DNA of 5,807 nucleotides from an uncultured Rhizobiaceae group bacterium (GTDB lineage Bacteria > Pseudomonadota > Alphaproteobacteria > Rhizobiales > Rhizobiaceae). Both the position numbers and the translations under genes were made by a program. The notes beneath the pieces were generated by a model that searched no databases, was not told the DNA's origin, and saw only the letters and a list, made by a program, of their open reading frames with translations. Within the stretch, counting starts at the first letter, position 1, and each line of letters starts with the position of its first letter. The stretch is from positions 1-5,807 of the forward strand of contig CALAIO010000122.1 of the NCBI GenBank assembly GCA_937923355.1, given 5' to 3'. Shown here one piece after another: positions 1 through 5,807 of this stretch.

Positions 1-179
1 GCTTCTTCCGATTTCCGCTTATTGGTATCTTGCGCGCGAGATTCCACAATCTCGTGCAAGTCAGGCCCCATGAAATGAAGTGCTTTACCTGACTTTGAAA
101 TACGATCTGCATAGCGGTCATAAAGCTCTCGCTCGGGGCCGGATTTCATGCGGCCCACCGCTAAGATGCTTAGGCGCAT
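1..179 (-). CDS. rlmH: RlmH, 23S rRNA pseudouridine-1915 N3-methyltransferase (5' part only)
   Basis: RlmH is a small SPOUT-fold enzyme that uses S-adenosylmethionine to methylate pseudouridine 1915 in helix 69 of 23S rRNA, acting on the assembled 70S ribosome. Only the first 59 codons lie in the window; the gene continues past the left edge. The visible protein begins MRLSILAVGRMKSGPERELY and has the ESRAQ segment at residues 46-50 followed by a basic KRK stretch, both familiar from alphaproteobacterial RlmH. The C-terminal knot that binds the cofactor is outside the window, so catalytic residues cannot be checked. The ATG at 177-179 lies 5 bases after the rsfS stop, with a short AAGG three bases upstream at 183-186, so translation is probably coupled to rsfS. 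The identification rests on the N-terminal sequence and on the position beside rsfS. Confidence 0.9.
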   Translation of the reverse strand, partial: MRLSILAVGRMKSGPERELYDRYADRISKSGKALHFMGPDLHEIVESRAQDTNKRKSEE

Positions 180-184
180 AAACC

Positions 185-649
185 TTAATGCGTTTCTTCA
201 GATGCAGGCATTTGCCACATCTTTTCAAGCGCATAAAACTCACGCACTTCTGGTCTGAAGAGATGTACGATAATATCGCCAACATCTACCAAAACCCAAT
301 CAGCTTTTTGCAGGCCTTCGACTTTGATCGACTTGTGACCAGTCGATTTAAGCTCGCGCAAAAGATGATCTGCGACCGCACTTACGTGACGGTTCGACCT
401 GCCTGATGCGATGACCATATAGTCAGCGAGGGCTGATTTATCTTGAATGTCGATTGTAGTGATTTCCTCTGCCTTTGAATCTTCAAGGCAAGTCATCACC
501 GTTTCTAAAACACTGTTAATCGCTGCTGTCGCCGCTTTCTGTGTTTGCTTCGCTGCTTTTTTAGCATCCGATGTCTGCATTGCTGTAGTCAGTTTATCCC
601 TCACGCTATGCAGTTGAACGATGGCACTATTACCATCTAACCCTAGCAT
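185..649 (-). CDS. rsfS: RsfS, ribosomal silencing factor (RsfS/YbeB/Iojap family)
   Basis: RsfS binds ribosomal protein uL14 on the 50S subunit and blocks joining with 30S, which lowers translation when nutrients are scarce. The 154-residue product carries the family core from about residue 46 to 146: SKAEEITTIDI (58-68), KSALADYMVIASGRSNRHV (71-89) and the end signature DVGDIIVHLFRPEVREFY (122-139) followed by LEKMW. Residues 1-45 are an extra Ala-, Lys- and Gln-rich segment not needed for the domain, so the protein is longer than the usual 105-120 residues. The start at 649 has no good Shine-Dalgarno. The next in-frame ATG at 580 (residue 24) is no better supported and would give 131 residues. 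The gene follows nadD after 48 bases and precedes rlmH by 5 bases. Function is confident; the start is not. Confidence 0.93.
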   Translation of the reverse strand: MLGLDGNSAIVQLHSVRDKLTTAMQTSDAKKAAKQTQKAATAAINSVLETVMTCLEDSKAEEITTIDIQDKSALADYMVIASGRSNRHVSAVADHLLRELKSTGHKSIKVEGLQKADWVLVDVGDIIVHLFRPEVREFYALEKMWQMPASEETH

Positions 650-697
650 AGTTCTGATTCTATGTTTGTTTCAAGACACTTTTTGTCTCATTGAATT

Positions 698-1321
698 CTA
701 TGGTTTCTGTTCCGCTCTCAATTGTGTTGAAGAAAGCGAAGACCTTGGCCCATGTAAAAACGTCCATACTGGCGGCCTCATATGACTTAAAAGAGAAGCA
801 TCACTCTCATCTATTCTATACTGAGACAAGGCAATTGATGCTTGGCTTGAATGATAGCTCAGGGTAGAGCCTGGCCTGTCAATCACGGCAATTGGCATCA
901 TATTGGCAATCTCACGCCAATCCTGCCAACGATGAAAATCTGCCAGATTATCAGCGCCCATCAGCCAGACAAAATCATTTCTCGGTCTCAAAAGCTGTAC
1001 AACACGCAAGGTATCTGCTGTAAATCGCACTTTATACTTGGCTTCAAAAGCAGTTATTTTTATCCTTGGATGAGAAATCATCGCACGGCATTTTTTGATA
1101 CGCTCCTCAAGGGGTGCCAACTCGGACGTATCCTTAAGCGGATTGCCGGGTGTCACCATCCACCAAATCTGATCAAGTTCCAGACGCTTTATCGCCAAAT
1201 CACACAGGTTTAAATGCCCTTCATGTGGCGGATTAAAAGACCCGCCAAAAAGGCCTATCTTTTGTCCATCACCCGCAACAGGCATGCGCATGGCTTCACG
1301 AAGGATAGGGGAGGAATTCAA
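698..1321 (-). CDS. nadD: NadD, nicotinate-nucleotide adenylyltransferase
   Basis: NadD transfers AMP from ATP to nicotinate mononucleotide, making deamido-NAD in the cytoplasmic NAD pathway. The product (207 residues as given) shows the nucleotidyltransferase motif [11 protein letters not shown] at 26-36, with the catalytic HxGH histidines at 33 and 36, the GADN segment at 122-125, and the C-terminal SSTQLR at 197-202 that belongs to the ATP-binding ISSTxxR motif. The start is uncertain. The longest form begins with TTG at 1321 and overlaps the proA stop in the four bases TTGA, without a visible Shine-Dalgarno. In-frame ATGs lie at 1291 (residue 11) and 1285 (residue 13); the latter has a GAAG eight bases upstream and gives 195 residues. 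Alphaproteobacterial NadD proteins often have a short lead before the GLFGG strand, so any of the three is possible. The overlap suggests coupling to proA. Confidence 0.95.
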   Translation of the reverse strand: MNSSPILREAMRMPVAGDGQKIGLFGGSFNPPHEGHLNLCDLAIKRLELDQIWWMVTPGNPLKDTSELAPLEERIKKCRAMISHPRIKITAFEAKYKVRFTADTLRVVQLLRPRNDFVWLMGADNLADFHRWQDWREIANMMPIAVIDRPGSTLSYHSSQASIALSQYRIDESDASLLSHMRPPVWTFLHGPRSSLSSTQLRAEQKP

Positions 1322-2590
1322 GGTCGCGTCTGCCCATTTCCGCGCACAAGATATTTAAAGCTTGTAAGCTGCTCAACACCGACCGGCCCACGCGCGTGCA
1401 TTTTACCCGTCGCAATACCAATCTCCGCACCCATACCAAATTCACCGCCATCAGCAAATTGCGTTGAGGCATTGTGCAGCAAAATGGCTGAATCAATTTC
1501 ATTGAAAAAATTTTCTACCACTGCCGCATCTTCGGCAATCACACACTCTGTGTGACTTGATGAATATTTTTGAACATGTGCAATTGCACCTTCAATGCCA
1601 TCGACCAATTTGGCAGAAATAATTGCGTCAAGATATTCCGTTGTCCAGTCTGCTTCATTTGCAGTATTCGCATCAGAGAAAAGCGCAACGACTTCATCAT
1701 CGCCACGAATTTCACACTTAGTCGTGCGAAGTGCCTCAAGGATTGGCTGCAAATGCGTGTCGGCTACTGCCTTGTCAATCAGCAAGGTTTCCGCAGAACC
1801 ACAAATACCCGTGCGACGCATCTTGGCATTTACAACAAGATCAATCGCCATTTGTAAATCTGCAGACTTATCGACATAGACATGGCAAAGCCCTTCCAGA
1901 TGCGCAAAAACTGGCACACGCGCATCTGACTGAACACGCTCAACCAGTGAGCGCCCACCACGTGGCACAATTACATCAATCGAGCCATCAAGACCCGTTA
2001 GCATTTCTCCAACAGCTGCCCTATCCGTAGTCGGCACAATCTGAATACTATCGTCAGGCAGCCCCGCTTCTTTCAAGCCGTGAACCAAACAAGCGTGAAT
2101 GGCATTGGATGAATAATAAGAGTCCGATCCGCCACGCAAAATAACCGCATTACCAGACTTCAAACAAAGCGCACCTGCATCTGCTGTTACGTTCGGGCGC
2201 GATTCAAAAATCACCCCAATCACACCTAATGGAGTCCGCACGCGCGAGATGTTTAAACCGTTTGGTCGATCCCACTGGGCGATGACATCACCAACAGGAT
2301 CTTTCAATTCTGCGATAGCTTTTAAACCATCTGCCATGCTTTTAATGCGCTCTTCATCGAGCTTTAATCTGTCCAGAAAAGCGGCTGAAATGCCGTTTTC
2401 TTTCGCAGCCACCATATCTTTTTCATTCTCAGATAATAATATTGCACGTGTTTCCCAAAGCTTTTCCGCAGCCTTCAACAATGCCTTATTTTTGGCTTCA
2501 GGATCAGCCGTTGCCAATTTTTGTGCAGCAGTATTTGCACGTTCGCCCATGTCAGCCATGACATTTTTAACGTCGTTGATTTCTACTTTA

Positions 2591-2607
<17 letters not shown>
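1318..2607 (-). CDS. proA: ProA, gamma-glutamyl phosphate reductase
   Basis: ProA reduces gamma-glutamyl phosphate with NADPH to glutamate-5-semialdehyde, the second step of proline synthesis; the semialdehyde cyclises and is reduced by ProC, which is not in this window. The 429-residue product has the usual length and the aldehyde dehydrogenase-like fold: cofactor-binding [14 protein letters not shown] (128-141), [12 protein letters not shown] (151-162), RGGRSLV (216-222), EGLCHVYVD (238-246), and the probable catalytic Cys269 in [10 protein letters not shown]. Near the C-terminus lie the family signature [20 protein letters not shown] (335-354) and [19 protein letters not shown] (384-402). 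The ATG at 2607 gives a 17-base overlap with proB. Another ATG at 2598 (residue 4) gives an 8-base overlap and has GGA eight bases upstream, so it may be the true start. The protein looks intact and active. Confidence 0.97.
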
Positions 2608-4815
<2,208 letters not shown>

Positions 4816-5406
4816 TTAGGCAGCAATAGCGCCCATCCAGCTTTCACGGGTAATACGGAAATGATCAACAATTTGGTCTTTTTCCATGACTTCAGAATAA
4901 TGTGTTTCCTGTTTCCAGAAATTACCACCACATTTTTCAATGACGCGGCGCGATGCCTTATTATCCGTAAGAACAGAAATCAAAAGCGTTTCTTCGCTAC
5001 CAGCCTTGAAGAAAAGATCAACAATTGCACGCGCGGATTCGGTAGCATAACCCTTGCCCCAATATTCCTCACCCAACCAATATCCAAGGTGCGGCAAATC
5101 AAAACGACGTTTTACAAGATGAATGCCGCAGATACCCATCAAGGCACCACTTTCCGCAGAAGTAATTGCAAAAACAACTTCACCAGCTTCAGGCTTTGAA
5201 ACATTATCAATAAATTCTTGGGCGTGTTTATCAAAATAAGGATAAGGCATGGATTCCAACATGCTTGAAATCTTGCGATTGTTTGCAAGCGCAGCAATAT
5301 CCTGAACGTCATCCTTATTAGGTGCGCGCAGAACCAGATTTTCTGTTGTCAAAATTTCACAGGCGAAAGCGAGGCTTTGCGCTTCATTTCTTTCTTCTCG
5401 TGTCAT
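4816..5406 (-). CDS. GNAT family N-acetyltransferase, RimJ/RimL-like
   Basis: This 196-residue protein belongs to the GNAT superfamily, which moves an acetyl group from acetyl-CoA to an amine; its substrate cannot be read from sequence. The RimJ/RimL-like layout shows as TENLVLRAPNKDDVQDIAAL (21-40), the strand HLGYWLGEEYW (106-116), the acetyl-CoA pyrophosphate loop YWGKGYATE (115-123) and NKASRRVIEKCGG (149-161). The ATG at 5406 was chosen because GGAGAAGG (5409-5416) lies just upstream. An upstream in-frame ATG at 5469 would add 21 residues, but those codons run through the terminator hairpin, have no ribosome binding site and encode an unlikely GDGTPPPF stretch. The gene lies between rpmA and obgE, 30 bases from the latter. 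RimJ, RimI and RimL modify ribosomal proteins, so a ribosomal target is tempting here, but that is inference from context. Confidence 0.9.
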   Translation of the reverse strand: MTREERNEAQSLAFACEILTTENLVLRAPNKDDVQDIAALANNRKISSMLESMPYPYFDKHAQEFIDNVSKPEAGEVVFAITSAESGALMGICGIHLVKRRFDLPHLGYWLGEEYWGKGYATESARAIVDLFFKAGSEETLLISVLTDNKASRRVIEKCGGNFWKQETHYSEVMEKDQIVDHFRITRESWMGAIAA

Positions 5407-5408
5407 GA

Positions 5409-5416
5409 CCTTCTCC
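5409..5416 (-). promoter_or_regulatory. Ribosome binding site that fixes the acetyltransferase start
   Basis: GGAGAAGG on the minus strand lies directly upstream of the ATG at 5406, with GGAG six bases from the start codon. The alternative ATG at 5469 has no comparable site. This supports the 196-residue form. Confidence 0.75.
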
Positions 5417-5422
5417 AAATAC

Positions 5423-5451
5423 AAAAAGGGAGGCGGTGTCCCGTCTCCCCC
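5423..5451 (-). terminator. Rho-independent terminator-like hairpin after rpmA
   Basis: On the minus strand GGGAG-A-CGG (5441-5449) pairs with CCG-C-CTCCC (5428-5436) around the four-base loop GACA. This makes a nine-position stem with one A-C mismatch, followed at once by five Ts (5423-5427). Two further Gs at 5450-5451 could form wobble pairs with the first two Us. This is the form of an intrinsic terminator. It sits 59 bases after the rpmA stop and only six bases before the GGAG of the acetyltransferase gene. It would lower, rather than necessarily stop, transcription into that gene and obgE unless a promoter is hidden here. Confidence 0.7.
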
Positions 5452-5474
5452 ATGCAATTTAAAAATCATATTGA

Positions 5475-5510
5475 CCGGGGTTTCGAAACACCGGCTAATT
5501 GATTACCGGT
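5475..5510 (-). repeat. Three CCGG elements able to form alternative hairpins after rpmA
   Basis: Directly after the rpmA stop the minus strand carries CCGG cores at 5506-5509, 5491-5494 and 5475-5478. The first and second can pair as ACCGGTAAT with ATTA-G-CCGGT (5490-5510), with one bulged G and a tight loop. The second and third can pair around the perfect palindrome GTTTCGAAAC (5480-5489), with one mismatch between. Both hairpins need the middle element, so they exclude each other. There is no T run directly after either, so neither is a standard terminator. A role in processing or in protecting the rpmA mRNA end is possible but unproven. Confidence 0.5.
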
Positions 5511-5776
5511 TACTCAGCAGCTTCTGCCGGGACTACGTTAATGAATGTTCGTCCGTTAGCTTTACGCTGGAACTCAACTTTGCCATTAACGACTGCGAAG
5601 ATTGTGTGATCTTTGCCCATGCCGACATTATTACCTGGGTGCCACTTTGTGCCACGCTGACGTGCAATGATGTTGCCTGAAACAACTTCTTCGTTACCGA
5701 ATTTTTTAATGCCTAGACGGCGACCTGCGGAATCGCGACCGTTACGGGACGAACCACCAGCTTTTTTATGTGCCAT
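5510..5776 (-). CDS. rpmA: 50S ribosomal protein L27 (bL27)
   Basis: L27 is a small basic protein of the large ribosomal subunit whose flexible N-terminus reaches into the peptidyl transferase centre and helps position tRNA ends. The 88-residue product is full length and highly typical: [20 protein letters not shown] at 1-20, then LGIKKFG (21-27), [21 protein letters not shown] (38-58), and [10 protein letters not shown] (60-69). The N-terminus begins directly with the mature AHKKAGGSS form, with none of the cleaved leader seen in Firmicutes. The start at 5776 is preceded by AAGGAG eight bases upstream. In most bacteria rplU (L21) lies immediately upstream, here beyond the right edge, and obgE follows; this window keeps that order with one acetyltransferase gene inserted. 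The identification is secure. Confidence 0.99.
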   Translation of the reverse strand: MAHKKAGGSSRNGRDSAGRRLGIKKFGNEEVVSGNIIARQRGTKWHPGNNVGMGKDHTIFAVVNGKVEFQRKANGRTFINVVPAEAAE

Positions 5777-5784
5777 TTTCTTGT

Positions 5785-5790
5785 CTCCTT
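5785..5790 (-). promoter_or_regulatory. Shine-Dalgarno of rpmA
   Basis: AAGGAG, read on the minus strand, lies eight bases before the rpmA ATG. It is the best match to the anti-Shine-Dalgarno sequence in the window, as expected for a highly expressed ribosomal protein gene. The remaining bases to the right edge contain TAG and TAA triplets that could end an upstream rplU, but too little is visible to say. Confidence 0.85.
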
Positions 5791-5807
5791 AGGTTACGAC
5801 TATTTAG

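Noticed and set aside
674..688. AGACA/TGTCT inverted repeat in the gap between nadD and rsfS as a terminator.
   Set aside because: The stem is only five pairs, is AT-rich and has no T run on the minus strand after it; rsfS and rlmH need read-through from nadD.
671..691. Six-codon mini frame (ATG to TGA) on the minus strand between nadD and rsfS as a leader peptide.
   Set aside because: It has no Shine-Dalgarno and no repeated regulatory codons, and such short frames are expected by chance.
5407..5469. N-terminal extension of the acetyltransferase from the ATG at 5469.
   Set aside because: The extra 21 codons pass through the terminator hairpin and the internal ribosome binding site, have no site of their own upstream, and lie outside the GNAT domain.
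5465..5470. TATGAT on the minus strand as a possible -10 promoter box for the acetyltransferase gene and obgE.
   Set aside because: No TTGACA-like box lies 16-18 bases upstream, and a transcript starting there would run straight into the terminator hairpin.
5777..5807. Tail of rplU at the right edge, expected from the usual gene order.
   Set aside because: Only 31 bases are visible, most of them the rpmA leader. Stop triplets occur there, but no recognisable L21 C-terminus can be read.

Overview
The window is a block of eight genes, all on the minus strand and read from high to low coordinates. It is a core chromosomal operon of housekeeping genes, with no sign of mobile DNA, CRISPR or accessory systems. 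The order is rpmA (ribosomal protein L27), a GNAT acetyltransferase gene, obgE, proB, proA, nadD, rsfS and the first 59 codons of rlmH, which runs off the left edge. From memory, this order together with the protein variants seen here (for example the [10 protein letters not shown] active-site context of ProA and the ELSKGG segment of ProB) fits an alphaproteobacterium, most likely of the order Hyphomicrobiales (Rhizobiales). The base composition is only moderately GC-rich, which suggests one of the lower-GC marine or host-associated members. That placement is inference; no search was run.

Layout: 5777-5807 holds the rpmA leader with a strong Shine-Dalgarno; rplU would be expected just beyond it. 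Positions 5510-5776 are rpmA. The 103-base gap 5407-5509 is the only structured non-coding stretch. It has three CCGG-type elements that can form alternative hairpins directly after the rpmA stop, then a terminator-like hairpin with a T run (5423-5451), then the ribosome binding site of the acetyltransferase gene (4816-5406). After a 30-base gap comes obgE (3730-4785). The genes obgE, proB, proA and nadD then overlap by a few bases at each junction. A 48-base gap precedes rsfS (185-649), and rlmH (<1-179) follows after 5 bases.

Function: four products act on or in the large ribosomal subunit. L27 sits at the peptidyl transferase centre, Obg is a GTPase of 50S assembly, RsfS is the silencing factor that keeps 50S from joining 30S, and RlmH methylates 23S rRNA pseudouridine. 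Between them lie ProB and ProA (the first two steps from glutamate to proline) and NadD (NAD synthesis). The short overlaps suggest translational coupling from obgE through nadD. No gene looks broken. The points most worth a second look are the rpmA/acetyltransferase junction, the unusual G4 motif of Obg, and uncertain start codons in proA, nadD and rsfS. I found no evidence of a novel biological system here.
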